Origin: Styela clava
Taxonomy: Eukaryota > Chordata > Ascidiacea > Stolidobranchia > Styelidae
Assembly (NCBI RefSeq): GCF_964204865.1
Contig: NC_135258.1
Location: 7,307,001-7,371,000, forward strand
Direction of reading: 5' to 3'
DNA length: 64,000 bases
A program made the position numbers and the translations under genes. Below, piece by piece: positions 36,001-51,000 of the stretch (the first letter of the stretch is position 1; each line of letters opens with the position of its first letter). The notes under the pieces are model-generated. The model saw nothing but the letters and a program-made list of their open reading frames with translations. It had not been told where the DNA came from and did not search any database.

Positions 36001-39000
36001 CGTGCATCTAACAGACAAACAGACAGACAAACACCTATCAACATACTTACCGATTAAAATCGACAAGTAATAATCCAGGAGTGTGCAAGTGCAATACAAG
36101 AGAGCTAGTTATAAATAACTTGGTGAAACTGCGGGCGGCACCTTTATTTAGGATGAGTGTCATTCAAAATTGGCACCTCTTAGCAGGCTGTATAATTTTT
36201 TTCTTGAGGGCCTCATTTTTCCTGCGGGTCGCAGGTTGCACATCCCTGTTATAATCCATGCTTTTATTGTTACATTAAATATAATATATAGTTCATTCTA
36301 GCCATCATTATTATGTCTTGTGACTTGTGAGAGTAAAAGGAAGTTGTTTCTGCATTTTCTTATCTGCTATTATGCATCAATATTTCAATTTATGGTCAAT
36401 TTCCAATTTAAATTTTATTGACTTTCCTATATTGAAGTATTTGTCTACTTGAGTTTGCAAGTGATTATTTAATATGTAAGAATTAGATAAGATAATTTAT
36501 TTTGAACTTTACCATGGTACAAACATTTGATGACACAGAATGGAAATTCAAGAAATTCGCCAAACTTCGAATGAGACTTGAAAATATGAATGCATTTAAG
36601 TCAAAGAATTGAACAAATCAAAGTCGGTTTACTTTAAATTAATGTGGTCGTCTTGAATACTATGTTGTGATTTGTGAAGGCTTTTGCTTGTGCCTCCCAG
36701 AAAACCGCTTCATAGCACCAAAAGGAGACTGGGGTCAAGTTTGAGAAATCCACCATTGTACCAAACATGAGACATTCATTAAAATAACCAATATCTATTC
36801 AGATTCCGACCTTGTCTTTCAATATTTCCTTTTAATTTTCCAGAATCAGAATGGGAATGGTTTCGTAACTTTTATCAAGAATTAGTTCAACAGCAACAAG
36901 GAAGCAATACTTTGTTTAAGAAAAAAAGTCCGTCCTCACAATATGAAAGACTAATGCTGTCAAAATTTCTTTACTATAGGTAGGCTACCACATTTTTATG
37001 GTTTTTGTTTGAAATACTCTGTCTGTGGTTCTCAAAACTTTTTTAAGTAGCGACCCTTTTTTAGATTTTGTCAAGTCTCGTGCCCCACCTCATAAAATAG
37101 CAAGCTAACAATATGATACAAATAACAGATAGTAAAGCAAAAGTATGTTTTTTTCAAAAAACACGTTGCAAATATGTGGATGGAATCGCAATCTCTGAAC
37201 ATTAAAGAAAAGTAAATAGGCCTATCCAAAATAAGGCAGGCAAGATCAAATTTAACAAATATTTTTATTTTTAGTCAGCTTCACGCTCCCCAAAAAATTT
37301 TCTATGCCAACTTTTATGTGTATTTTATTAATCTTTTATATTGAGAAAGAATTGTTTTATTTTTTACTGTTCTGAGTAATATGCATATAATTTTCAAAGA
37401 ATAGCATCTCCAAAGGGTACTTTGTGCTTTTGTTCTGAAATAAGAAATTTTTATCATTTTGTTTTATGCATGATATACATTTAGCAATGAGTCCATATTT
37501 GAAAAAGTTTAATTTGTAGAGAGGTCGTACAATATTATACTCTTTCATATGTGATGCAGTAAAATTGGGATACTTGATTTGTTTTCACACTTTCATTCTG
37601 AATAGGTCTCTGTACAAGCAGCCATGATACATAAAAAGACCACTAAATGTGACTAAAGACCAACTATTAAAATACCACACGGATTATCTACATATTGACA
37701 AAAACTTCACACAATTTAAAAAATGATCTTACACTACCTTACTATTCCAGCATTTACAAAGATTCTTTGAATAAAATTGAAGACAAAACTCAAGAAAATG
37801 AGGAGTTTTCTCCAACTGAGAAAGATTATAGTGATGATAAAGAGAATAAAGAAAGGTAATATACTTCCTTGCTGACTGCAGCTATGCATATCCTTTTGTC
37901 ATTTTTTTCTATTATGAACTAAATTGATACCATTCTGTTATTTGACTAGTGCAGCAGACAGCAGTTCTTAACATTTTGTGAATTCCTCCAAGGTTGTCCA
38001 AAATAAACTTCCCGGTTACCCGGCATTCCAAACGTACTTATTAATCGAAATTCTCCATCTGATAATACGAACTATCAGTTAGCAGCCGACATGCATTAGT
38101 CAGAGACTCCTTTAATTTAAAGGGTTATAGTACGTAAAATCGCAAACCGGAGTATTTTTTACAAATAAATATCTGCATGGAAAGGGCCAAATTGACCCAT
38201 ATAAATTTAAACAACCCACAAGGGACATGGACTACTGGTTGGCATAGTGCTTTTATATTGGACTCCATCACCTCTTATTTACTGTTTAACTTGTATATCT
38301 GCTGTTGTCTTTGATAAACTGTAACCTGAGTCTAACTCAAGTTCAATAACACGAACGTCTTGACACTGGACTTTAGTATTTCTTATTTACGGTTTATTTT
38401 ATCTATCTGCGGTTTGTATATTACATCCTATCTTTTGACAGCAATGTGAAACTGATTGAAATCGATGAAGAGTGTTTGGCGTCGCTGGGGAGTGAAGAAG
38501 AAAAAATCAAAGAACTCTCGTCTTCATTATCCAGTTGTAATTCATCAACATCAGATGATAAAGCGGAACAAAATGATGAAGAAAGCAAACGGAACAGTGC
38601 AATTGTTACTTCAGACAGAAGATGGAGATACTGGACACCACATGAATCTTTCCCAACACCGGTAAGATGATATTTTTGACTTGGATGTTTAGATTTGTTT
38701 TGTGTATAAAAGTGAGCACTGTGGGACAGTAGTGAACGACAAAATGAATTTGTGTGCAATGGGAAGTATCGACCAGTTCTTGAAACTAATCTGCCTATGT
38801 TTAGTTTAGAACAGTGGTTCTCCATTTTTTTTTTCGTGGCCCACTTCATTGCACAAAAATTCTGGCCCATTAACTTTCTCATTCGAGGAAAAACTACAAG
38901 AAAAACAAAAATATACAATCTCATTTTAATAATTAAACTGAGAACTACCACTCACCCAGTAGCAAAAAACAGCATCATTATTCATTGCTACAATCAAAGT

Positions 39001-42000
39001 ATAATTACTTATCGATCTTAAGATCGGTAAGTATGTTAATAGGTATTTGTCTGTGTGTGTGTGTGTTTGTCTGTTAGATGAACGCGATATCTCACGAAGG
39101 CGAGGTTGAATCTGCTCCAAATTTTGCATGTGCATTCATCGTATCTCGGAACAGAATCCTATTGATTTTGGATGAAATATGTCGTATAAATAGCGAGTTA
39201 TTGATTAAATACTGATGGGACTCGTGGTGTCACTATAGAGTCATGAATCGAAACCGCAGTTTCGATCGGTAAGTCTTCGGTCTCTGACCGATATTCTCGT
39301 TATTAATTTATCAATATCTCCAGCAATTTTGGCTTATGGCCTACCTGCAAATGCTTCTATCGCTCAGCAGTGGGCCATGGCCCACTGGTTGAGAACCGGT
39401 AGTTTAGAACTAATCAATTAAAATTGTTGCCAGTGAGTGAAGTATTACTTGCTCTATTAGATATTGAGCCATATTATGATTGTTTATTAGCTTAGAAACA
39501 AGCTCACCTATCATTTGCATTGGTTAACAAATTGGAATTTCCTCCTAATACATCATAATTTGTATTACAGAAAGTAAATGCTTTATTAGTCTACTGACTC
39601 TCTTCACCTCACGCATCTTAGCAAATAAGTCCAAAAAGGACTAATTTTTATACAAATCAATAATATTAAAATTTATGTGCTTTTTCTGTGACTATCCAAC
39701 TATTTTATAGGATGCAACAGAAGCATTTGAACGCAACATATCATGGACGTTTGAGGATTTACAAATGTTACTTGGAACAAACATGCCCATATTTGGTGGC
39801 GGAAAGTATCCTGCTGTCAGTTTGAGACTCAGGTATTGACTAGTGCAATGGGAGAACAAACATTTACAACTGATGAAATAGATTTAAATATGGTTGTCGA
39901 TTTAAAAATGGTTGAATATTTTTCTATTTCGAATACATTTTTGAAAACAAAATATCGAATACATTCTAGATTGGGGTCAAGTTCATGTGGAAAATTATGT
40001 AAATTACTATATATTCATGTTAATCATATATGAAACAACATAAATATGAAAGTCATTGTTTTCTCTGTGTTGTTAGTTACCAGTTGAGATATTGTAAGCT
40101 TTCATCTGCTTGTTTGATGGTTCAAAATCCTTAATTATTGAGTATATTGTTATTCGATTCGTTTTGGACATCCCTAGCCTTCTTTTATATGTCTTGGGAA
40201 GATGAAAACCAAGTAAGATAAACCAATAGACTCCTTTCTCCGAATCCACTGTTCTGAATACCTATAAAGTATTGAAATTTTCAATTAATTTAGAATTCAT
40301 TGTATTCGATAAGAGTTGTAAAAAATGTTCAACTCTGTATTATCTTTCTGTTACCAGGGATTCTAATAAGCCAATCAACATATTGACAGGAATAGATTAT
40401 TGGTTGGATAATTTGATTTGTAATGTTCCTGAACTTGTTATGTGTTTCCATGTCAACGGCATCGTTCAAAACTATGAAGTCATAAAAACTGAAGATATTC
40501 CTAAGTTGGATCATTCAAGGTTTGAGTCTTCAACTGATTGGTCATACCTATAAACCTTTATGAGTTGAAATAACGTTAACAAGGCCCTTCATCCGACAAT
40601 TGCTTGAAAAAAATTAAAATTGAAATAGAATTATGGCCTAACCTTAACCTGGTACACACACTACAGGGGTACCGCTTTGTCAGCATCAAGCTTTTTCCTA
40701 GTCTTGTTTAGGTTTCCAACTTATGTGTGTTACATTTATCTACTAACATCATCAATGTGAGCTTTCAATGTTGACTTTTCTAAACCAGGAATACCTCAAT
40801 ATTTCAATCCAGTTCGCTTTTTATATCTCATCAGTCTCTTATATAGGGCACAGCATATAAGCGGATGTCTAATTGATTCTATACTCAAGCAATTCATTCA
40901 CTGTTATGGTCTCTGTTGCAAGTAATTCTTTTTTTCTGTTTCAGCTTCAGTCCACAAGTGGTGAAGGACATTGCACAGAATATTTTATCATTTTTAAAAT
41001 CCAATTGCACGAAAGAAGGCCACACTTATTGGCTTTTCAAGGTTTGTATTAGTTACTTTATATCTGGATTTTCGACTTGGCATGCTGGAAAGTGGCCCGC
41101 TTGGATTCCTCTTTACAAGTTGCTTTGAACAATTATCTTTATTCTAAAAAAAGGGGCTTAAAGTTGTAGACTTGATGACGGAGCAAAACGTTCCTTCACA
41201 ACACATGTCATTTTGATACTGTTCTTATTACATACACTTCATTGTTGAATGTTTCTTTTTTAATTGAAGTAACAACTAAAATAACTCTGACTCTGAATTA
41301 TTTTCTCTTTTTCTAACGCATTGGTTTTATCTCGTTTTTGACTTCAATTATTTCAAGTTTTCTATCAACCAATATCTACTGGAATCTTACGGTTTTCTAT
41401 TAATACTCTTTCCATTTTTAGTTGGATCCTAACAAAGACATTTCTTTGAGCAGAAGTGCAATTTTATTATCATCAAAAGTTGGACAACCTGCACCAGCTG
41501 ATAAATTTACTGATAACTCTTATCTCTTATCACACAGGGCAGTGGAGATGATGTCGTCAAACTATATGATCTAACAACGCTATGTGATACGAACACTTCT
41601 GATATTGGAACAAACAGGAGAACAGAACAGAATTTGCAGAAGAATCCTTATATATTCTCTGTTGCTATGTTGCTGTACAGGACTGCTATTAGTCTTATGC
41701 AGGTAGAACTTTTGTTTTTTCTTTAGTGACTTTTTTGAAGTGATTAAATGTGGATGAAATATGATTTGTATGTATTGAATTTTCTGATTTGGGGCTTGTA
41801 TTGGACACAAAATTCCTATCTTGATTCTTTGCTCCGAACAACCCATCTGACAACAAGTTCCCAGCCGTCTAAAATAAAATATGATATTCATCAGCTGTAG
41901 TCTCTGATATAAGAATGTAAGAATGTATAGCTTCCAGGTTGTCAGCGGTAGCTTTTGACTCTTATGGACTTGCTTTGAGAATAAAAAATATTTAATTTGG

Positions 42001-45000
42001 AATTTGATTGTATTTTATATATTTGCCATGAACAAGACTGTGTGAAGTTAGTCGTACAAGTCTTTAAAAAGCTACTGACATTGTGAGAATTATATTCTTA
42101 TCAATTTGACATAATTATGTGCCATTGCAGGGTGGTTCACCTAACCAATTCCTCTACCATTTAGGTTCATTCGAAAAGATTACTGTAACTGTTTACCTCA
42201 TCCCATCCCTAATTTTACATACCGGTAACTAACATCGTATTCAATGGGAAATTCTTAATTTTGACTCTCGATAGTTTGAAACAAGGACTGCACAACAGAC
42301 CCCATAATCAAATTAAACATGCAATTCTATTACTCCACAGCCTTACCTCAGACAATAAACAACTTGAACTCAAATGACATTTTGCTATGTAAAAAATATT
42401 TTTTTTCCTAGTTTCTTTCTTCTTGTTCAATTTAGAGTCGCGATACTTGTGATCATCGTATAACAGTCAAAAAACTTCTTATTCAATGCATCGACCTTCT
42501 TGACCGAACAAAGTACCAGTATATCGTCAGCAGTGCAATATGTATGTTATCAACTCTGTTTCTTCCGGATCCTAATCTTGATAGGCCAGCCAAGGAAGGA
42601 ACTACAACTAAAGAACAAGGTTATTTTATAATATTGTAATATCGGTATTCTTTCTCAACATGTGTGTTAATTTTAGTTTGTCAAGGAGTATATCTGAAAT
42701 TAAAGTTTCGAAGAACTTTCACTTTTGATGGATTTTCTTGTGGTCTATATTCTTTTCCCTTTGACTGAAATCTAAATATCTGAAGCCTAGTATTAGGGGG
42801 TTCTTAATAGGGGTAACTTTTACCAGCCTTTGGGGTAAAAATTATTGCTTTGACTGTAGTTATGCGAACACAATCAATTTTACGGGTCTGCATCCATAAT
42901 TCTAAATTGAAAATCCTTCTCAAGTCTTTTTCACCCAATTTAGTATTTGTAGATTTGGTAGTGAAAGGATTTTGGGTGAATTTTACCTTTGAAATTTGTA
43001 AAAAGGTAAATGAGAGAGTAAGGTTGAAAACTATTCTAGCACCTGGTCAGAGTTGAAGATACTTGCTGGACTACCCACCGTCGCAGGGTGGTTCACTTAA
43101 CCGCTTGTTACGGCTTCCTCCGCCATCAGGTCCATGCATTTCAAACAAATAACTGGCTAACTAATCCCATACCCGACATGGACTGGTAACTGGGTGAGGG
43201 GTTATGATTCCCCATATGATTTTTAAAAGCCGTCGTATCGACGTTCCTTTCCCATGGGATGATATGTAAATCCTATTCTGTATTCTGTTCTGTATTCACA
43301 CCTCATAGGTGCTTGGTGGCCTGATTTGCGTACCTTCTTTTCAACACGCACTTGGTGATATAAAAACCTGTATTAAAATAGCATATCTTTTTATCACATA
43401 TTGAGGACTTATAGTAAGACATAGATGTGTTAGTTAGTGTTCACAAATAGTACTACCCGTGTTACTTGCTGACATTATCTTTCTAGATTCCAGCCCGAGT
43501 CCAGGATCTGTGGATTGGAAAGGTTGTGATACTTGCACTGCTCATCATGATACCGGTAAGCAGATTCTTTTATAACATTTATCTTTGTTATATTTTCTTG
43601 GTAGCAGGCACTTGTATGCTTAATGTTATGATCACTAAATATCCTAAAGCTTGGAAAAGCTTCCTAAAGCTTTATATATCTGATAACTCAAACCTTGAAT
43701 GATCCAGCTTTGGAATATCTTCAGGTTTTATGAATTCATAATTTTGAACAATGCTGTTGACATGGAAACACATAACAAGTTTAGGAACATTACAAATCAT
43801 ATTATGCAACCAATAATTAATAACATTTATTTCTTGGAATTGAGACTTGGGAGTCGAAATTTCATATTTTCCAGAGTTAAGAGACAAAGTCGATATTTAA
43901 TAATTTTAAATGCGATTTCCTGAACTTCACCATAATGTTGGAAATTCGTGTTGTGTTTGAAAAACAAAGTATTCAAAACTTGAGAGTTATGATTCCCCTA
44001 GAACATTTCACTGAGAATCTGAACTACTAGCCTACATATGTATATGGGAGCAAAATATTTGTGGGAAATTCAAATTGAAACATGTTTACCAGAGTTTTAA
44101 CAATAAAAATAAAACTTTATCGAAGGGATTATACAATATTGGAGTATAGATTGAAAGCGGGACTCATGATAGAATTGATGGGCCCAACATCAAGATTCAC
44201 TCTGTATATTTTTGTTCCATCTCGTTTCTAAACCTATTATCTGTATGAATTTAAAATCATTTCAACACACATGAATCACCCCATAGAGAAATGAATTGAA
44301 ATCACCCTGTTTATTGATGATGATGGAAAAGAATTAGAGATTTCAACCTTGCTTTTATATTTTCACCTAGATCTTGCCAACTCAAGAAAGAACAGTGAAG
44401 GCCCAAGAAGTGCAGAAGTTGCTTCAATACCGAGTGTCACTGATCTATCGATACCAGAAAGATATCAACCTATCTCTGCTTCATTTGATCTTATCAAATC
44501 TCCAAGCAGAAGTATGAAATGATCAATAATTCAGCCATGCACATAAAATATTTAGAAGTGCTTTGCAGTTTCACTTTTTTCATAATTGTTTTCAGTTTTT
44601 TCTACAAGTCAACTATAGGCCTCCATGTTAATTAATACATGCACAACTAGTGAGAAGCGTATGATTTTGTGCACTTATTACTCTGAATAACCTGGTAGTA
44701 ACCACTCGCCTCTATATTTTCTTTATCAATAATAGACTACCAGTCTGGCACATAACCAAAGGTATGAATTTTTTCATACGACTGTTATCCATGATTTTCG
44801 CTCTGAACCAGACCTATGCATGCACCACTGATTTGTAAGTAGCTCCTTGGAAGGACCGGAATCTTACCTGATTCAGCATTTACTACACAATTTGTTACAT
44901 CCTGATTTATTTTATGGAAATCATATACAGATACTTTCTTCGGAAGGTCATTCAATGGCGCTCCAGAATTGTGTGTACCAATATGGAGGTAACTCATTTT

Positions 45001-48000
45001 TTTCGCCTACTTCCCATTCAGGTGTGTAAAGAGACTGAAACCTATGGTCAGGGAGTATATTCAATTGGCTAACGCGAACATTCCTCGAACTGGTAATAGA
45101 AACAAGATAAGGAAAATTGGAATAAAATTATGGCCTAACTAACCCCAACCTGGTACACATGCTACAGGAGTAACCGTTTAATTACCTTCAACTTTGACTG
45201 AACTGTACAAAGTTTGTCGCTGTGAACATCCTTATTTTAATAAGAATTAAGCATACAGATATTAAACTAATGAAAACGCTTTTTTTCCAGACCGACGACA
45301 GACCAATGATGAACAGAATGGCCAGGTTGAAGAAAGCTGTAACACTGTATTGTCCTATGTTGTTTCTGGATTAGAAGTTCTGGTGCCTTGTTATAGGGTG
45401 AGTTGATTACTGTTTCTTCTAATACCAAATTGGAAATAAGGATTCAGCTTCATAAACTTTTCACTGAGAATTGCCGTTTTGTGGAACTTTGCAAATCAAT
45501 GCAATCAGGAAATTTTTTTTTTTCAAATTGTGAAATTTGATGTTCTTTCAGTCAACAGCATAAATTTGGTATTATAGATTCATGAATTTGAAGGAAGATA
45601 TCTATAATAGGCGAAAAAATTTTATATTGAGGTTCTTAACCCCACCTTTACTGCATTTTTTGGACTGCATCAATGATTTGGCACAGTTATATAGTATTAT
45701 TTAATGTCAGATATTACAAAATCACCCTTTCCAAACTCTCGTGATGTCTTGTCCATTATCTTTTCTTGTTTTCATACTACTGTTAATTTACTCTTTAGCT
45801 TGAATGGCAACAGAGTCTTCTATGTCAATTAATAAGGAATGCAGCACTTGCATATTTTCGATTAGCAGAACAGGCAAGTAACTTAGGAAAATTTGGAAGA
45901 GCGTTGAGAAGATCAAAGCTCGCTTTGCAAAGTTATGGTGAGTATTAAATACTCACTTCCAAAAAATTCCAGAGTAGTCATAAACAATCGTCTTAATTGT
46001 TTTATTTTTGAAGCAATTTTTATTCTCTCAACACTTTAGGTTCATTATTTTAATGTGTGTTTGCTCCCAACAATATCCTTCTCCCTCGAAAGTAAAAAGT
46101 TCACTTGAAGTATTTCAAGCAACCAATGGTATGCTAAGAGCTATAATATAGATTTATCTTTGCGACTAATGTTCAGGTTTTTGTGTTAAATACTGTTCTG
46201 TCATATTCTGGATGTATAGTATTCAATGAAAACCAAGGATGACCAAAACCCAATAAAAAAAAACTATGCTAAATACATTCTAAAGCAGGGATTCATTTCC
46301 TTGAGTAAACTGAAATGATTTTATTTAATGACTCTGATGTATTTGCTGCTTTGTATTTAAAAAATATTCTGTGTTTAAATAAATAAACGAGTAGCTCGTG
46401 GAGGTCATAGCTTTCTCTCACAGAGTGCTCTCACGGAATGCTGGGGAACCTATGTTCTCAAATCTAAAGTAATGTTTTCATATATATATGGAATATTGAA
46501 CTATGAACATAATTGAAATTGCATCATGTGCAATAGAGTATTACATTTAATCGAGAGGTTAAAGTTAAACAATGATGTGATTGTCTCCCTCTTTTTTTTA
46601 TATTTTTTTGAAACGGTCATTCTGTGATATTGCCTGACAGCTGCCTGAAATAATGAATTTCTTATGTGAATTTATTCAAAGTTATTCATGAATTCAATAT
46701 TTTAAAATATCTAATGACTTAATTTTGAAAAAATTCAGTTTTTTACCATGACTGATGCCAAGAGATAAATATAAAAATTGATAAACACGCATTTAATTAC
46801 TGCACAAAATCTTAAGTCTATGGTATTCCATATTTTTCAGAAACGTTTGACTACTTGTCTGGTGACATTTGGAATCCAAATAATAACACAGAACGTCGAC
46901 CTCCAGATTTTCACTTGTTATTACCCAGAATGTTATCACTGTGCGGAGAAATTCAATTCTCATTAGTGGAAGATATAAAGTAAGTTTTGATGAGGAATTT
47001 GGGTCCGTGTCTTGTATAGAAAAGGCTATTTTCATCAAGGATTTCATTTATTACTTTCTGATTTTTTAAAGCCAATCATATTGTGTTCAACGCAATCTCT
47101 GCTGTTAAATATTTACCAATACTTTTACTCATTATATTAGATAATTCTGAAATATACAATCTTTAACTGGTTCCAAAATTGGCACACTATCAATTCAATT
47201 TATCAAATATGATCGAATATGCATAATATTTTGTACAAATTCTCGCAAAAAGAAACTTCTAATTGGCTGTAGAAATCTTCAAGCAGGCCACACCATGTTC
47301 TTAAACATAGAATAGGTTAGGATACAGGGAGGATATGATAGGATTCTCACATTCAGCATATGTGTGGAGAGGAAAGGTAATAAGATAAGGAGATCTTGTC
47401 CAGTTATCAGTCTATGTCAGGTATGAGAATAGGTAACTATCGGTAGTTTAGCGACTAGTTTAAAAAACATCACACATGTATTCATTTTTATCCACATTGA
47501 TCATCTCCATGTTGACTATGCATGGCATTTTGATCGCAATCAATAATTTTCTATCGCTTTTTTAGTAGACCAACATTGAGACTAAATTTTGTCTTTTAGA
47601 TCTCATGGAGCAGTTAGTTTATCTCACATTGAAGAACTCAATTCATTGACGGAAAATGATGAAAAAATAAGAACTGGTTTGAGCCGAGTTCTGCCTACAG
47701 GTATTATTATTTCTTATTGGACACGTTTAGTGGCCATAACGATCGTTTCAAAATTTTGTTGTTATTGTTATTTGTCTCCGTCTCCATTTTTAAAAAATCG
47801 CTTTTCTCTTCGAATACTGGACCAATTGCTTTGATATTTTTAGTGGTTAAAGATAAAATTTTTCTCCAGAAGGCAAAAAATTATTGCCACTGGGTGGCGC
47901 TACGTGTCCATATATTTGAGCATAGCTCTCTTGTTCAAAATTATGATTCAAAATTACCTCGGACTTAAAGTTTAAATAGAACAGGGTACTAACAGACATG

Positions 48001-51000
48001 AGCAGAGGATTTTTTCTTTATATTGAGAAAGGGATAATTAGATGACTCATGGAATGGCTATCCAGAGTGTCGTCTGTTTTTATTATTGTTGTTAATTGTC
48101 TCAGATTTTCCAGCCAGTTTTATCTGTGCTTCAAAAGTATCTCTTGTGCCAGACATATTATGTCCAGCCTGAGAAAACGATCATTTGCATTCTTGAATCT
48201 TCTGGGGAAGAATTATTTGAGGGTATTTCACAAATCACACTGTCGCAGTGCAGTTTACTCAACCAGATTTTTCCGCCCAAGTCTATGTATTTGGAACAAT
48301 TGGGTGATTATCTTGCCTAGACCCAATTTGATTGGTAACGTAATGGGACGTGATTGAGGTTTAGAAGTTATATAGCCGAATAGAACTCTAGCATACGCTT
48401 TCAAATAGCTATGAGTGAAGATCATGGACATATTAATGAAAGGCTTCAGGGGACGTGGCCCACGAAAAGATAACGAATTTCATTTTTTCTGGGTAGATAT
48501 AATAGTAATCTTTCTATATTCTAATATTTTACTTTAACAGAAGGAAAATATTTCATGATGACACAAATGTCCAGTGAAATTGATCAAGCTTTACTCAACT
48601 GTTCCCGATGTTATGAAACTGCACTTAATGTCATGAGAGAATTTGGTCCGATAAATAAAGATGGAACAATGAGAGATTCCGCCAAGAATTCTTCAAGATC
48701 AGGTAAGCGATATTCTATTTCATAAATTTATAATACAAATTTTTTTATATTTTTCTTTTTATTATGCGCATGTGGTGCACATTTAAATATTTTTGTTGTT
48801 TAGGTACACGTTTTGTTAATATTTTGGGTATTTTGGACTACATAGTTACGAATTAAAATAATTACCATTGTTCAGTACTCAAACAAATCACTAGTCGAAC
48901 ACCAATCCGGAACGAATTATGTTTGACTACCAACTGTATATATCTCAGTATTAATTAATATAATAATTAGTAGTTTGCGCTAGAAGCAAAGTAGTAACTT
49001 TGTGTTGGTTTGACAACTTGAGTTTCCCTAAAACATTTTATGCACTTTTAGGCTCTGTCCAATTTAGGTATGCTTATTCCTCTGGCAATAATTAGACATA
49101 TAAAAATTGTTGACAATTGTTAATGTTGAGGACAGGATGTATGTACAAGACCATACTGTCCTAAAACACAAATGTGCGGCATGCACCTCCTTTGATAAAT
49201 AATAAAAATCAAAAAAGGTTTAATTTGAATAGGTATAATGTGATCACTTATACAGGCAGTTAAGTGTGCAATGTAGGGGGATTGGTGGAGTATGCAATTA
49301 ATACAAAACTGTTAGTACAAGAGAGTTTTCAAGACTATATTTGCCTTTTAGTCAGCTTGGCAATATATTTTTAATATAATTTTTCTTTTCTGTTCACTCT
49401 CATTTAGAAAATTGATCAATTTGGCAGTGGCAACCATTATAAAATTATTAATATAGTGTGGCAAGTAATTTGTATTTTATTATTTTTTTTTTTTTATGAT
49501 TTCTCGGTGATTGTATGAGTGTGAGCGTGTGAGAAATAATTCAATTATTTTAGGTGAGTGAACATGTACAACTGATTTCATAATTTATTATTTGTTTTTA
49601 TCAATCGTTTTATTGCCTGTTATGCTGATTATGATGAGTCGAAAAAAACTTATACTTTATACAAGACAATACCTATACATCTATAATCTGACATCTATAT
49701 AACATTAATAAATAAATAAATGATCGACGATTGCGTGTTATAATACGTCAGATATAATTTACAAAACTAGAATGTATTAATAGCCAGTTGTCAACATTTT
49801 CTTCTTGTTATTAACAGGCGGTAAATCTCTGTCTAATAGTACGATAAATTCCCTCGAACTGCGTGGGTCTTTTCTATTCGCGTGTAATTAATTCTATATT
49901 TATTTCGTTTAATATTTGATGACGTTAAGCTTACTACATCACTAGATAGAACTTAATAAGAGTCTTAAATTGAAAACAGGTCCGGTGAAATATTGTAACA
50001 GTATCATAATTGATATGTCATAACGAAATTACAGCAGAAAATGGCCGAACAAAAAAATCACCGAGCGTCTGCTCGAAAAAATTGTCAAATTTATCTGCCT
50101 TTAGAGGTAAAATAGTTGACCTGTAATTCTGGTGATGATAGTGTGTTGTTAGGTCAAAGTATACAAATCGGATTCAATATAGGATTATTACCAAACCAAC
50201 CACAGAGGCGGGATAATATCTCGCAACCTATTGTCAATTTTTCGGCCTGTTTTATGACGGCCGACGCTGGAATTTTTCCATGTTGATAATAATCGTTTAA
50301 GTGTTTATTAAATCCTTGGCTTCAAAATGAAAGAAAGCGGGACTGAAAGGAGAGAATAGAAGAAACCAGTTTGGACAGAAAGCGCGTCGCGAGAATAAAT
50401 TCGAGAGTGAGATAAAAGAAGAGAATAATATTTCTCACACGTCGATTACATCTCGTGACTCGCACCACAACAGTTAGCATAAACGCTTGCCCTAGGACTT
50501 ACAAAATTCGCTGCAGAACTCATACTTACCTGACGAGGCAGTCAACCGCGATCACGCAGGCGGTTCTGCCTAGGCGAGGCTTGGCCATTGCACTTGGGCC
50601 AGGTTGACCCTAGCGATTATCCCAAATGTGGATAACTCGGTCGTGTAATTTCTGTTAGTGGGGACTGCGTTCGCGCTATCCCCTTCCAATACCTAATTTT
50701 AACTCTTTACTAGCTTATTCTGTAATGCTACTTTAGTAATAAAGTGCGTAACATGGGATTTATTATCGTTCAACGATTGCCGTGACAGAAACATTAAAAC
50801 ACACAAAAACTTTTATGCAATGATAGTTACATAGAAGCGAACTACAAATGCCGAAACAAGGTGCAATCAATATATTGCCGTGCAGAGGCTCAGACATGCT
50901 GTATTCTGTGTTAAGAACTGGTCCAATTTCGAAATTAATCAACGCACTTGCCTTATCATTCTCTCCTTTTTTATATCACTCCCGGGTTCTCTAACACTTC

